NCBI GenBank assembly: GCA_039725955.1 | Contig: CP091034.1 | Coordinates: forward strand, 2,914,001 to 2,978,000 | From: Sinorhizobium sp. B11 | GTDB lineage: Bacteria > Pseudomonadota > Alphaproteobacteria > Rhizobiales > Rhizobiaceae | Length of the DNA stretch: 64,000 nt | Reading direction: 5' to 3' | Part shown: positions 9,727 through 18,657 of the stretch, in pieces | Position numbering within the stretch: the first letter of the stretch is position 1 | How the letters are laid out: every line of letters begins with the position of its first letter | Notes under the pieces: model-generated | Seen by the model: the letters and a program-made list of their open reading frames with translations, nothing else | Database searches by the model: none | What the model was told of the DNA's origin: nothing | Program-made: the position numbers and the translations under genes

Positions 9727-10776
9727 TCAGCCTATGGAAAAGACCAGTATCGCCCTCGTGCCGCGATGCTCCGGATCGTAGACAAGTTCGGATTTCAGGC
9801 TGCCGGCCATTGCGGTCAGGATTTTCGAGCCGAGGCCGGTTCCCTTCGCCGGGCCGGAGGGATCAAAGCCCTGGCCGCCATCCTCGACGGTCACTTTCAG
9901 CACATCGCTATCCTGCTCGACGATAACATTGATCTCGCCCGAACTGCCATCCGGATAGGCATATTTAAAGGCATTGGTGACGAGTTCGCTGACGATCAGG
10001 CCGAGCGTGATGACCTTGTCGGTTGAGAGATTGACCGGCTGGGCGGTCAGCACCACGCGGTGCGGCCGCTTGTCGTCGCGGATCGAGGTCTCGAGCTCGG
10101 TCAGAAGGCTGCTCAGATATTCATCCACCTGCACGGTGCCGACCTGCCGGTTGGTGTAGAGGCGGCGGTGAACGCTGGCGATTGCGTTGATGCGCATCTG
10201 CGTTTCCTGTAGCGCATCGACCGCCACCTGATCCTTGGTCATGGAGGACTGCATCCGGATCAGGGCGCCGACGAGGCCGAGACTGTTGGCAATGCGGTGA
10301 TTGACTTCGGCAAGCAGCATTTCGGCATGATCGCGCTGCTGGCGGATCACCTCCTGCGCCTGCGCCGTATCGCGGCGGAAGCGCGCCCGCTCCAGCCCCT
10401 GTTCCAGCGCCGCAGCCAGAAGATCGAAATAATCGGGCGAAATGCCTTTCAGCACATAGTCGTCCGCGCCAGCCTTCAGGGCTGCAACCGCAATGCTCGT
10501 ATCGCCGGAGCCGGTGGCGTAGATGACAGGCGGATGATCGGGCAGCGCCATGATGCGCGGCAGGATTTCGAGGCCGGTTTCGGCTTTCAGGAAATGGTCG
10601 AGAACGACTGCATCGATGCCCCCCTTGGCGAGCCGCTCAAGGCCCGTTGTCCCGTCGCTTGCCCATTCGAGCGTAAAGCCGCGACGGCCGAGGTTCTTCT
10701 GCATCAGCAGCGCCAGCGCCTCGTCATCATCGATATAAAGGATACGGATTGCAGCATCCGTATTGGACTCGCTCAT
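9727..10776 (-). CDS. Response regulator-histidine kinase hybrid (REC-HisKA_2-HATPase)
   Basis: 349 residues from the ATG at 10776, with GGAGG six bases before; longer frames upstream lack a ribosome site. The order is unusual: the receiver comes first (residues 9-122, acceptor Asp60 in AVVLD), then a HisKA_2-type dimerisation helix with the likely phospho-His160 in AEVNHRIANSL, then a HATPase domain with its N box (SELVTNAFKYA) and G1 box (VEDGGQGFD). No membrane segment or PAS domain is present, so it should be a soluble kinase whose activity is gated by its own receiver. Ends 21 bases before the DUF924 gene. Confidence 0.88.
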   Translation of the reverse strand: MSESNTDAAIRILYIDDDEALALLMQKNLGRRGFTLEWASDGTTGLERLAKGGIDAVVLDHFLKAETGLEILPRIMALPDHPPVIYATGSGDTSIAVAALKAGADDYVLKGISPDYFDLLAAALEQGLERARFRRDTAQAQEVIRQQRDHAEMLLAEVNHRIANSLGLVGALIRMQSSMTKDQVAVDALQETQMRINAIASVHRRLYTNRQVGTVQVDEYLSSLLTELETSIRDDKRPHRVVLTAQPVNLSTDKVITLGLIVSELVTNAFKYAYPDGSSGEINVIVEQDSDVLKVTVEDGGQGFDPSGPAKGTGLGSKILTAMAGSLKSELVYDPEHRGTRAILVFSIG

Positions 10777-11051
10777 TCTGCCTCCGGGCGTTTTCCCGCA
10801 GCAATACCGGCTGTGAGGCCGCCGAGTCGTTCTGCATGTGACTGTCGTATTGCATCGACAGGCGCGCGTAAACAGCACCTAGCCTTTGGTATGATGTGAC
10901 GCCTGATGCCAGACGAATCGAAGGAAAATGCCATCGGAAATGTCGACCCCTGCCCCGGCTGCAGCCGGAAGCCCCTCTAAAAAAATTGCGAACACGAATA
11001 CTGAAAACCAGGTTCTAAACGCAAGGAGAGGCAAATGGTTCCGCCCACAGA

Positions 11052-12497
11052 TCAGCTTTTTTGAAAGCGGCGGTGGTGCGAAACTTCGGCACCCGCGTCG
11101 GCAGAAAGCTGCAGGAATCGCAGACAAGACAAAAAGCCGATCATGCCGACCACGAAGAACGCCCAGCGGAAATCGCCAAGTTCAGGGCCGGCGGCACCGC
11201 GAAGCCCGGAGGAAGTGTTGAGCACGGCGGCCGCAACGGCAACACCGAGCAGCATGGAAATCTGCTGCAGCATGCTCGACAGTGTCGAAGCCGAACTTCT
11301 CTGCGACGGGCCGATATCGGCAAAGGACAGCGTGTTGAGCGCCGTAAACTCCATCGACCGGGAAAGCCCGGCAACGAGGAGCAGCGCCGAAATGACGACC
11401 TCAGGAGTATCAGGCGTGAGAAAGCCGCAGCCAATGATCGAGCCAGCTGCAATGACGCCGTTGAAGAAGAGCACGTTACGGAAGCCGAAAAGCCGCAAGA
11501 GCGGCGTCGTCACCGTCTTCATGCCGAGATTGCCGAGGAAATAGACCAGGAGATAGGTGCCGGCAGCAATCGAGCTCAGGCCAAAACCCAGCTGGAAGAG
11601 CAGCGGCAGCAGGAACGGCGTCGCATTGATCGCCGTGCGGCAGGCCGTGCCCGCCGAAAGCGTCGTCATCGAGAAGGTCTGCACCCTGAAAGCGGCGAGA
11701 TCGAGCAGCGGATTGTCGACCCGCCGGAAATGCCGCGTCGCCATGACGGAAAACACGATACCGGCGCCAAGCAGCACGACGAGCGGCAGTAAGCCGCCCT
11801 CCCATTTGACCGATAGTTCGAGCCCGGCAAGCAGTAGGGTCAGGCCGGCCGCACTCAGGAAAAAGCCCTTTACATCGAGCGGTCCGACCCTCTCCTCGCG
11901 CTGCTCCGGTACGAAGCGCAGCACCAGCGCGATGCCGATCATGCCGATCGGGATATTGATCAGGAAGTTCCAGTGCCAGCTGGCATAGGTGGTGATGAAG
12001 CTGCCGAGTACCGGGCCGACGACGGGCGCCGTCAGCGCCGGCCAGGTGATCAGCGCGATCGCCTGCACCAGCTCGGACTTGCGGGCGTTCTTGAGCACGA
12101 TGATACGCCCCACCGGCGTCATCAGCGCACTGCCTACGCCCTGCACCGCACGCGCAATGACGAATTCGGTGAGGCTTCCCGACAGGCCGCAGAACAGCGA
12201 TGCCACAGTAAAAACGGCAATGGACGTGAGAAAGACGCGTCGCGCCCCAAACCGGTCGCCCAGCCAGCCTGAAAGCGGAATGAAGGCCGCCGTCGTCAGC
12301 ATATAGACGGTTATGCCGATGCTCATAGCGACCGGCTGTACGCCGAAACTCGCCGCCATCTGCGGCAGCGAAGTGGTGACGATCGTGCCGTCGAGAATCT
12401 GCATGAAGAATGAAACGGCAACGACCAGCGCTACGATCTTGGCCTGACGGGCGCCGAACGCCTCATCTGTCTTCTCACTCGTCTGAACTGCAGTCAT
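11052..12497 (-). CDS. MFS multidrug efflux transporter, DHA2 (EmrB/QacA-like)
   Basis: 481 residues, with about 14 predicted membrane helices, the number typical of the DHA2 family. Motif A appears as GWLGDRFGARRVF after helix 2, and motif C-like glycine/proline-rich segments (LTAPVVGPVLGSF) occur in helix 5, as in drug/proton antiporters. ILDGTIVTTSLP in helix 1 is the family's conserved acidic helix. ATG start. No membrane-fusion partner (EmrA) is adjacent, so it may act alone or with a partner encoded elsewhere. Substrate unknown. Confidence 0.88.
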   Translation of the reverse strand: MTAVQTSEKTDEAFGARQAKIVALVVAVSFFMQILDGTIVTTSLPQMAASFGVQPVAMSIGITVYMLTTAAFIPLSGWLGDRFGARRVFLTSIAVFTVASLFCGLSGSLTEFVIARAVQGVGSALMTPVGRIIVLKNARKSELVQAIALITWPALTAPVVGPVLGSFITTYASWHWNFLINIPIGMIGIALVLRFVPEQREERVGPLDVKGFFLSAAGLTLLLAGLELSVKWEGGLLPLVVLLGAGIVFSVMATRHFRRVDNPLLDLAAFRVQTFSMTTLSAGTACRTAINATPFLLPLLFQLGFGLSSIAAGTYLLVYFLGNLGMKTVTTPLLRLFGFRNVLFFNGVIAAGSIIGCGFLTPDTPEVVISALLLVAGLSRSMEFTALNTLSFADIGPSQRSSASTLSSMLQQISMLLGVAVAAAVLNTSSGLRGAAGPELGDFRWAFFVVGMIGFLSCLRFLQLSADAGAEVSHHRRFQKS

Positions 12498-12658
12498 CGA
12501 TCTGTGCGAATTCCGGATTACGGGAGAAAAGGCGGGAAACCGAAAGGCAGGCCGCGCGGAGGGATACCCGATCTGGATACGCCCCTTATCCGGGATCGGA
12601 AAGGAAAAATGCCGCGAGGGCCAATATTTTTGTCGCCCGGTGCGGCAACAATTCGGGA

Positions 12659-13738
12659 TCAGCGACCGACGGCAGTTTCAATCGGCTTTGCAGTCACGCT
12701 TGCTGCCGGAAGCTTGCCGAGTTCGGACCTGCGGCTGGCCGTGTCGAGTTCGGAAAAGTTGTCGGCCAATTCAGACGTTACTTCGCCCTGCACCACGCAG
12801 TCGATCATGAACATCGGCCGGCGCTTGTGCTCCTGCACGAGGCGGCCGACATATTCGCCGAGCGTGCCGAGCGCGATCAGCTGGATGGCGCTCAGGGCCG
12901 AAATGGCCGCCATGATGCTCGACCAGCCGGTGATGACATTGCCCTCGAACCATTGCACGAGCGTATAGACCAGAAGTCCGACCGCAAACACCGCCGAAAT
13001 CAGCCCCATCCACGCGCTGATGCGCAGCGGAATGATCGAGAAGCTGGTGATCGCATCGATGGCGAAGCGGATCATCTTCTTCAGCGGATATTTCGTCGAG
13101 CCGGCATAGCGGGCATCGCGCGTATACCGCAGCGCCACCTGCCTGCCGCCGATCCAGCTCACCATTCCCCGGATGAAGCGGTGCCGCTCCGGCATGTTGA
13201 GGAGGATATGCACGATGCGCGCCTTCATCAGCCGGAAATCGCCGGTGTCCTGCGGGATCGAGATGGAGGTAAGCCGCGTCAGCAGCCGGTAGAAGACGGA
13301 GGCGGTGATGAGCTTGAACTTCGTCTCGCCCTTGCGCTCGCTACGCTGCCCGTAAACGACGTCGGCGCCCTGATCCATGATCGCCATCATCTGGGAAAGC
13401 AGTTCCGGCGGATCCTGCAGATCGGCATCGATAAGCAGCACGCGCTCGCCGCGCGCCACCGCAAGGCCCGAGGTCGCCGCGAGCTGATGGCCGTGATTGC
13501 GCAGGAGCTTGACGCCGAGCACCTGCGGAATGCCTGCCGCAAGCTGCGATATCACGCCCCAGGTATCGTCGCTGGAGCCGTCGTCGACGAGGATGATCTC
13601 GAAGGATTGGCCGGCAACAGCCTGCGCAGCCGCCCTCGCCCGCCGGCAGAACTCTTTCAGTCCCTCGGCTTCGTTGTAGCAGGGTGCCACGATGGAAAGC
13701 TTCGTCTTCGTCTCGGCACCATCAACGGATTTGCCCAT
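12659..13738 (-). CDS. GT2 glycosyltransferase, DPM1/GtrB-like, with C-terminal membrane helices
   Basis: 359 residues from the ATG at 13738, which has AAGGAGG ten bases upstream. A GT-A fold begins at KLSIVAPCYNE (residues 13-23) and carries the metal-binding acidic motif LIDADLQDP. The C-terminal third has two hydrophobic helices (around WMGLISAVFAVGLLVYTLV and AISALSAIQLIALGTLGEYVGR), the arrangement of polyprenyl-phosphate glycosyltransferases such as GtrB and ArnC. It probably moves a sugar from a nucleotide donor to undecaprenyl phosphate at the inner membrane. Sugar unknown; no flippase or lipid-A genes lie nearby. Confidence 0.87.
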   Translation of the reverse strand: MGKSVDGAETKTKLSIVAPCYNEAEGLKEFCRRARAAAQAVAGQSFEIILVDDGSSDDTWGVISQLAAGIPQVLGVKLLRNHGHQLAATSGLAVARGERVLLIDADLQDPPELLSQMMAIMDQGADVVYGQRSERKGETKFKLITASVFYRLLTRLTSISIPQDTGDFRLMKARIVHILLNMPERHRFIRGMVSWIGGRQVALRYTRDARYAGSTKYPLKKMIRFAIDAITSFSIIPLRISAWMGLISAVFAVGLLVYTLVQWFEGNVITGWSSIMAAISALSAIQLIALGTLGEYVGRLVQEHKRRPMFMIDCVVQGEVTSELADNFSELDTASRRSELGKLPAASVTAKPIETAVGR

Positions 13739-13926
13739 ATCCACCGAACCTCCTTGCTCCCCGCAGGGCAGCATGACCAATCACCTGAAGGCACAGAGGC
13801 AGCGCGCCCTGGCCTGATGGTCGCAACCTGCGCCTCCGGCAATGGCTTGATATCATGCGTCTGCTTTGCAGATTCTAAAGGCAGAGCCACAAAGTGAATT
13901 GCGCGGCATAAGCGCAAGGAGGCGTC

Positions 13927-14616
13927 ATGCAGGATGCAGCACCTGATCTCGGCCGCAGGGCCGCCGAAGCCAATGCCAAGTTTCTCGTCGCCCTCGCCGT
14001 CATGGTCTTCCTGGCGGCAGGCACGCTCGCCTATTGGCAGGGCTGGCTTTTCTTCTTCAATTTCGCCGCCTGGTCAGCCGGCTCATCGGCCTATTTCTAT
14101 TATCGGGACCCGGCACTCCTGGAAAAGCGCATGCGCGCAGGCCCTGCCGCCGAGACGGAACCGGTGCAGAAGCGCATCCAGCTCTTCACCAGCGTCGTGA
14201 TGATCGCCCTCATCGTGGTTTCAGCGCTCGACTACCGCTTCGGCTGGTCGAGCGTTCCGGCTTGGGCAGTTATCCTCGGCAATCTGCTGATCTCGGCAGG
14301 CTTCCTGTTCGTCGTGTTCGTCCTCAGGGAAAATACCTTTGCCTCCGCCACGATCCAGGTATCGGAGGACCAGAAGGTCATCTCCACCGGCCCTTACGCC
14401 CTCGTGCGCCACCCGATGTATGCCGCCGTCCTGCCGCTCGCATCCGGCATTCCGTTGGCCCTCTCCTCCCTGTGGGGGCTCGTTATCGTGCCATTGATCT
14501 TTATCGGCCTGATCCTGCGGCTCCTGGACGAAGAAAAGCATCTGCGCCGGGATCTGCCCGGTTATGAAGATTATTGCCGCAAGGTGAAGTACCGGCTGTT
14601 TCCCGGCCTCTGGTGA
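13927..14616 (+). CDS. Isoprenylcysteine carboxyl methyltransferase-like membrane methyltransferase
   Basis: 229 residues with an ideal AAGGAGG site eight bases before the ATG. Five or so membrane helices precede a conserved C-terminal region: GPYALVRHPMYAA (residues 154-166) and DEEKHLRRDLPGYEDYCRKVKYR, the SAM- and substrate-binding signature of the ICMT/PEMT superfamily. Bacterial members methylate small or lipid substrates, and the physiological target is usually unknown. Plus strand, flanked by minus-strand genes, so transcribed on its own from the short gap after the glycosyltransferase gene. Confidence 0.85.
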   Translation: MQDAAPDLGRRAAEANAKFLVALAVMVFLAAGTLAYWQGWLFFFNFAAWSAGSSAYFYYRDPALLEKRMRAGPAAETEPVQKRIQLFTSVVMIALIVVSALDYRFGWSSVPAWAVILGNLLISAGFLFVVFVLRENTFASATIQVSEDQKVISTGPYALVRHPMYAAVLPLASGIPLALSSLWGLVIVPLIFIGLILRLLDEEKHLRRDLPGYEDYCRKVKYRLFPGLW

Positions 14617-14631
14617 AAATCCGCCTGAGAC

Positions 14632-15285
14632 TCAGGGCTCATAGCGGCTGACCTCCAGCCCCGATCCGACCGGCAGCAGCACGCTGGTGATCCCCGGCTT
14701 GGTCCTGATGGCCCGGGCATAGATCTTCACATCTTCAGTCACCGGATAAATCATGTTGTCGGCAACGATGGTCGCGCCCGCATTGAGCTTCGGATAGAAG
14801 GCTTCGAGGCACGGCAGGTAGAGATCCTTCCAGAGATCGACGAGCACGAAATCCACTTTGCCCCGTAATTCGCGGATCATCGCGACCGCATCGCCCACCC
14901 GGAAATCGATATGTTCGGCGAGCCCGGCCTTCTCGGCCATCGTCTGCGCGTAGGCGGATTTGTAGCCATGCACTTCCATGGTGATCAGCCGACCGCCGGT
15001 CGCCCGCGCGGCCTCGGCAAGCCAGATGCCGGAATAGCCGAAGGAGGTGCCGAGTTCGAGAATGGTCGGCGCCGTCAGGCTTCTGACGAGAATATTGAGA
15101 AACCGCCCCGTCTCCGGCCCCACCGCCCGCATCCGCTGATCCTGCCCGCCGTCGCGTCCGCCCGGCGCCTCCTGGCGCAGCGTGCCGCGCTCCTCGTCGA
15201 TCCGCTGGTGATAGGCACCGAGCACTTCGAGCACCTTCTGATCCGGCCGATGTTCGCCGACATTGCTCTGCTTGTCATCGCTCAT
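14632..15285 (-). CDS. Class I SAM-dependent O-methyltransferase
   Basis: 217 residues from the ATG at 15285, chosen because GGGAGG lies seven bases upstream; a second ATG at 15291 is too close to that site. SAM motif I reads ILELGTSFGYSGIWLA, followed by an acidic residue (ITMEVHG), the metal-site-like VDFVLVDLWKDLY and later VADNMIYP. This is the family 3 (COMT/CcoAOMT-like) O-methyltransferase pattern. Substrate unknown. The frame runs further upstream into the tRNA-Lys gene, which explains an apparent long N-terminal extension that is not real. Confidence 0.85.
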   Translation of the reverse strand: MSDDKQSNVGEHRPDQKVLEVLGAYHQRIDEERGTLRQEAPGGRDGGQDQRMRAVGPETGRFLNILVRSLTAPTILELGTSFGYSGIWLAEAARATGGRLITMEVHGYKSAYAQTMAEKAGLAEHIDFRVGDAVAMIRELRGKVDFVLVDLWKDLYLPCLEAFYPKLNAGATIVADNMIYPVTEDVKIYARAIRTKPGITSVLLPVGSGLEVSRYEP

Positions 15286-15434
15286 TGGCATTCCTCCCGG
15301 AGATAGGCCTGCGAGGCTGGATACCGCAGCGGCGACCTCGCTCCAGCGAGTTAAATACCGGGGGCGTCGTCGGGCAAGAGCAGAATGTCTGGAAAACGGA
15401 AGCTGCCGATTCCCGCCAGCGGAGGCGGCGGAAT

Positions 15435-15477
15435 CAAAAAAACAGAAAAAGCCAGCAAGCCTTTGAAATAAAAGGCT
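15435..15477 (-). terminator. Terminator of tRNA-Lys transcript
   Basis: On the minus strand the seven-base stem AGCCTTT / AAAGGCT with a six-base loop is followed at short distance by T-rich stretches (five T, then seven T). It lies 36 bases past the tRNA CCA end and before the O-methyltransferase gene. Confidence 0.65.
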
Positions 15478-15512
15478 GTGCTTCTCTACTCTGTTCTCTT
15501 TGAAGGAGAATT

Positions 15513-15588
<76 letters not shown>

Positions 15589-15619
15589 GTACCGTGCTTG
15601 GCTGCGCGGTGTGACGGGG

Positions 15620-15648
15620 CATATAAATAGGATCGTCCGGCTTGTCTA
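15620..15648 (-). promoter_or_regulatory. Candidate sigma-70 promoter for tRNA-Lys
   Basis: On the minus strand, TAGACA (15648-15643) and TATATG (15625-15620) are separated by exactly 17 bases. The predicted RNA start would lie about 25 bases before the tRNA 5' end, a normal precursor leader. Confidence 0.5.
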
Positions 15649-15715
15649 GCGCCCTGTCGAAAATTCTTTGGTTAATTGCAAAGTTTTTTTGTCAGGGGCC
15701 GGAAATCCAATGAAA

Positions 15716-16627
15716 TCAAAGGTCGAGAGTGCCGGTTGCAATCCGCACTGCCTGACCGCCGATCCGGGCGTTCGAAATCGTCCCGCCTTCGATATCCATA
15801 TGCAGGTGGATGAAGGAGGGGCGGCCCATCTCCACGCCCTGCTCGATGAGGATCGGATGATGCCCGTCCGTCAGCCGGTCGAAATGGTTGATCGCGCCGG
15901 AGAGAGCGGCCGCTGCCGAACCGGTGGCCGGGTCCTCTGAAATACCCATGCCGCTTGCAAACATGCGGGCATGGAACTTGGCGACATGGTTCACGCCGCC
16001 GCGGCAATAAATATAGGCCGAGGCGAGAGCGCCATCGACGAAGGGCACGGTCTTTTCCCAAAGCTGCGGATCGAACTCCAGCCGCTCCGCTGCGCCGACG
16101 TCGTGGACCGGCACCATCAGGAAGGGAACGCCGGCGCTCCAGATCGACGGCACGTGATTCTCGAAGCCGATCTCGGTGGTCTTCAAGGACAGCGCGTCAG
16201 CAATGCCGAGCCTGTCGAGCGGCAGCGGTATCTGCTGGGATTTGCGCGGCAGGTCGAATTCGGCAAAGCTCGCCTCGCCGTCCCTGAGCCTGACGGCACA
16301 GCGCACCGGGCCGACATTTTCTTCGAGCACCGAAACGAGGTCGAGGGCGGCGGCCCCGTGTGCCCGCTCCGCCAGCGCGATCGCCGTGCCAACGGTGGGA
16401 TGGCCGGCAAAGGGCAGTTCGCGGCCGGGCGTGAAGATGCGGATGCGCGCCGTATAGGCGGGATTGTCCGCAGGCTGCACGAACACCGTCTCGGAGAGAT
16501 TGGTTTCGCGGGCGATAGCCTGCATCGCCTCGTCCCCGAGTCCCCCTCCATCAAAGATCACGGCCAGCGGATTGCCGGCAAGCTTGGTGTCGGTGAACAC
16601 GTCATAGACGCTGTAGCTTAACGCCAC
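15716..16627 (-). CDS. PhzF-family isomerase/epimerase-like protein
   Basis: 303 residues, starting at GTG with GGGAGG five bases before. The PhzF hallmarks are present: DVFTDTKLAGNPLAV at the N-terminus, the catalytic-type Glu46 in NLSETVFV, RIFTPGRELPFAGHPTVG in the middle, and GISEDPATGSAAAALSG repeating that pattern in the second half, which reflects the two-fold diaminopimelate-epimerase fold. Family members isomerise small acids. Without phenazine genes nearby the substrate here is unknown. Confidence 0.9.
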   Translation of the reverse strand: MALSYSVYDVFTDTKLAGNPLAVIFDGGGLGDEAMQAIARETNLSETVFVQPADNPAYTARIRIFTPGRELPFAGHPTVGTAIALAERAHGAAALDLVSVLEENVGPVRCAVRLRDGEASFAEFDLPRKSQQIPLPLDRLGIADALSLKTTEIGFENHVPSIWSAGVPFLMVPVHDVGAAERLEFDPQLWEKTVPFVDGALASAYIYCRGGVNHVAKFHARMFASGMGISEDPATGSAAAALSGAINHFDRLTDGHHPILIEQGVEMGRPSFIHLHMDIEGGTISNARIGGQAVRIATGTLDL

Positions 16628-16689
16628 ATCGGCCTCCCTGGATGGTCATCGAAGCGCCAACCTGCCCGACCGCACGCCTGAGTGCAAGA

Positions 16690-17424
16690 TTACCTGTTGA
16701 AATACCAGTCGATGATTGGAAGCATGGCGACGTTGTAAGGCTGCGCTGCCGGATCGGCGGAACGAATTGCGACAGCGCCGGATATTTCCTTGTCATCGGC
16801 GACCAGCATATGCCTGCCAATGAAATCGACCATCTCGTCGGCCGTCATGTCGAAGCGAAACAGCTTGAAAATCGAGACCGAGCGTCTGACGTGACCGGCA
16901 TAGAGCCCCTCGCCCGCAACCGCATCCGAGAGATCGAGACCCGTCTCCTCCATCACCTCGCGGGCCATGTTGCTGTCGATATCACAGCGCCCGTCGACGA
17001 TATCTTCGGGCTCCAGCGAACCGGCTGCAAAATAGACCTGGCCGGGATTGGCCGTATGCGCCCCCATGCGAATCGCGACCAGCGCGCCGTCGGATGATTC
17101 CAGCACGGGATAGGCGAAGAGATGGATGGCCCCCTTCCGATCCGGCTGCCTGCGCCACCACATGAAGGTCGAGAAAGGAACGGTATGAGCCTCGCTCGAA
17201 ATTCCTTCTTCGGAGAGCTTCAGCCGGTGCTGCAGCACCATGCGGCCATCGAAGAGCGCCGGATTGGCGGCAATTTCCCGCTCCCAGTTCTCGCGGATCG
17301 CCGACCTGTTGGCAATAAGCAGCGGATGATCGCCGTCGAGCACACGCAGATTGGTGCCGGCGATCAGAAAAACCGTCTGTTCCGGCGGAAAGGCTGAAAG
17401 GTCTTCTGAAAAAATTGGTGTCAT
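16690..17424 (-). CDS. NUDIX hydrolase-like protein
   Basis: 244 residues from the ATG at 17424. Its ATGA overlaps the stop of the upstream EEP-domain gene, indicating translational coupling. An open frame extends upstream inside that gene but is a shadow. The core of the Nudix box is recognisable as MAREVMEETGLDL (REVxEExGL), preceded by a diverged glycine segment (YFAAGSLEPEDIVDG). It probably cleaves a nucleoside-diphosphate-linked compound. The box is weaker in its first half than in MutT, so substrate and even activity are uncertain. Confidence 0.75.
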   Translation of the reverse strand: MTPIFSEDLSAFPPEQTVFLIAGTNLRVLDGDHPLLIANRSAIRENWEREIAANPALFDGRMVLQHRLKLSEEGISSEAHTVPFSTFMWWRRQPDRKGAIHLFAYPVLESSDGALVAIRMGAHTANPGQVYFAAGSLEPEDIVDGRCDIDSNMAREVMEETGLDLSDAVAGEGLYAGHVRRSVSIFKLFRFDMTADEMVDFIGRHMLVADDKEISGAVAIRSADPAAQPYNVAMLPIIDWYFNR

Positions 17425-18530
17425 ATGAGGTCCAGTGTCATGACGACGGGGCAATGGTCGGACGCCTTCGGCCTGTCCCACCCGGCGCGCGGGTAGCGCT
17501 CCACCTCCTGCCCCGGCGGGAAGATGGTGCGGTAGGGCTGTCCGTGGCGAATGATTTCGGGGATGCGCTTCGCATTGGCGGCAGCAAGTGCCGGCGACAG
17601 CCAGAGATAATCGAGCTGGCAGAGCCACTGCTCCTCCGGCCCGCGCGAATGATAGAGTGTCCAGCGGTCGAGCGGCTCGCGGCGGCGCACGACATTTTCG
17701 GCAAATCCATCCTGGCTGAAGACATCAAGCGCGCTCTCGGCCTCGTCCCGATGCTCGAACCGGTACCCTGTCCCGCGCCGGCCGATGACATCAACCCGCT
17801 CCTGATAGTCGTTCATGTCGCCGCAGATGACGAAGTTCTTTTTCGCCGTATGGCCTGCGCCGAATCTGTCCTCGATGATACGGCGAACGGCGCGCGCCTC
17901 CGCCCGGCGGATCGGCAGGGTCGATTGCCGCCCGTCCAGCCCGTCGCGCGGATTGCCCATCGACTTGAAATGCACGACATAGAGCGTAATCGGCACACCG
18001 CCGATCCTCAAATCCAGTTCCAGGCAGTCGCGCTTGAAGATCTTGTCGTCGAGCCGGTTGGTCTTGCCGATCTCCTCGTCGAAGAGATCGAAATCACGAT
18101 AGGTAGCCATCGCGTGGCTCTTGATGTCCCTGAGCTCGATCTTCTGCCCGTCGCGCGTTTCCTCGCGCATCAGCACTGCTACATCGATGCCGCGGCTGTC
18201 ATTGCCCTCGACCAGGTATTTCTGCCGGTAGCCATTGCCGACCATGCGGTAGAGATAGCCATATTCGAAGGCCTGAAGTGCCGCCATGTTGTCGATTTCC
18301 TGCAGGCAGAGAATATCGGCATCCGCATCGGCAATGGCGAGCGCCGTCATCTGCCTGGTGTCGTCGGTGGATGCGATCACCCGCGCCTGCTCCAGCTGCT
18401 GGTAGACGCCTTCGTTGTTGACCTCGAAAAGTTTGATGACGCGGTCCTGCCGGAGCTGGTTGCGATAACCTGTGAAATCGAAGCGCGTCATCAGGTTTTC
18501 GACATTGAAAGTGGCAAGGCGAAGCGACAT
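17421..18530 (-). CDS. Endonuclease/exonuclease/phosphatase (EEP) domain protein
   Basis: 369 residues from the ATG at 18530; an in-frame extension to 18620 runs through a dispersed repeat and is unlikely. All the catalytic landmarks of the DNase I-like fold are in order: the Asn in FNVEN, the Glu in LCLQEIDN, the segment YVVHFKS, the Asp-Asn pair in CGDMNDYQE and the Ser-Asp-His of KASDHCPV. This predicts a metal-dependent phosphodiesterase. No signal peptide, so cytoplasmic. Coupled by a four-base overlap to the NUDIX gene, which suggests a shared nucleotide- or phosphoester-processing role. Confidence 0.87.
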   Translation of the reverse strand: MSLRLATFNVENLMTRFDFTGYRNQLRQDRVIKLFEVNNEGVYQQLEQARVIASTDDTRQMTALAIADADADILCLQEIDNMAALQAFEYGYLYRMVGNGYRQKYLVEGNDSRGIDVAVLMREETRDGQKIELRDIKSHAMATYRDFDLFDEEIGKTNRLDDKIFKRDCLELDLRIGGVPITLYVVHFKSMGNPRDGLDGRQSTLPIRRAEARAVRRIIEDRFGAGHTAKKNFVICGDMNDYQERVDVIGRRGTGYRFEHRDEAESALDVFSQDGFAENVVRRREPLDRWTLYHSRGPEEQWLCQLDYLWLSPALAAANAKRIPEIIRHGQPYRTIFPPGQEVERYPRAGWDRPKASDHCPVVMTLDLI

Positions 18531-18566
18531 CGGGCATTCCCGGTTGGAATCACGGATACAACTAAA

Positions 18567-18610
18567 GCAATTCCAGAAAAAATGTGCAGCGGTTTTACGC
18601 CCGGAATTGC
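18567..18610. repeat. Dispersed 44-bp intergenic repeat, copy 1
   Basis: Begins GCAATTCCAG and ends CCGGAATTGC, so the ends are inverted copies of GCAATTCC. About 40 of 44 positions match a second copy at 41828-41871, also in an intergenic gap. The arrangement resembles the small dispersed palindromic elements common in rhizobial genomes. Confidence 0.75.
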
Positions 18611-18657
18611 ATGAAGACACCTAGACCCGAAAGCGCGCTTCGCAAAGCCATTCGTCT

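Noticed and set aside
10777..11051. Small gene between the kinase and MFS genes
   Set aside because: Frames here are short, overlap the MFS 3' end in another frame and lack ribosome sites; the stretch reads as promoter and spacer.
17425..17628. 68-residue N-terminal extension of the NUDIX protein
   Set aside because: It lies wholly inside the upstream EEP gene in another frame. The ATG at 17424 overlaps that gene's stop in the standard coupled manner.
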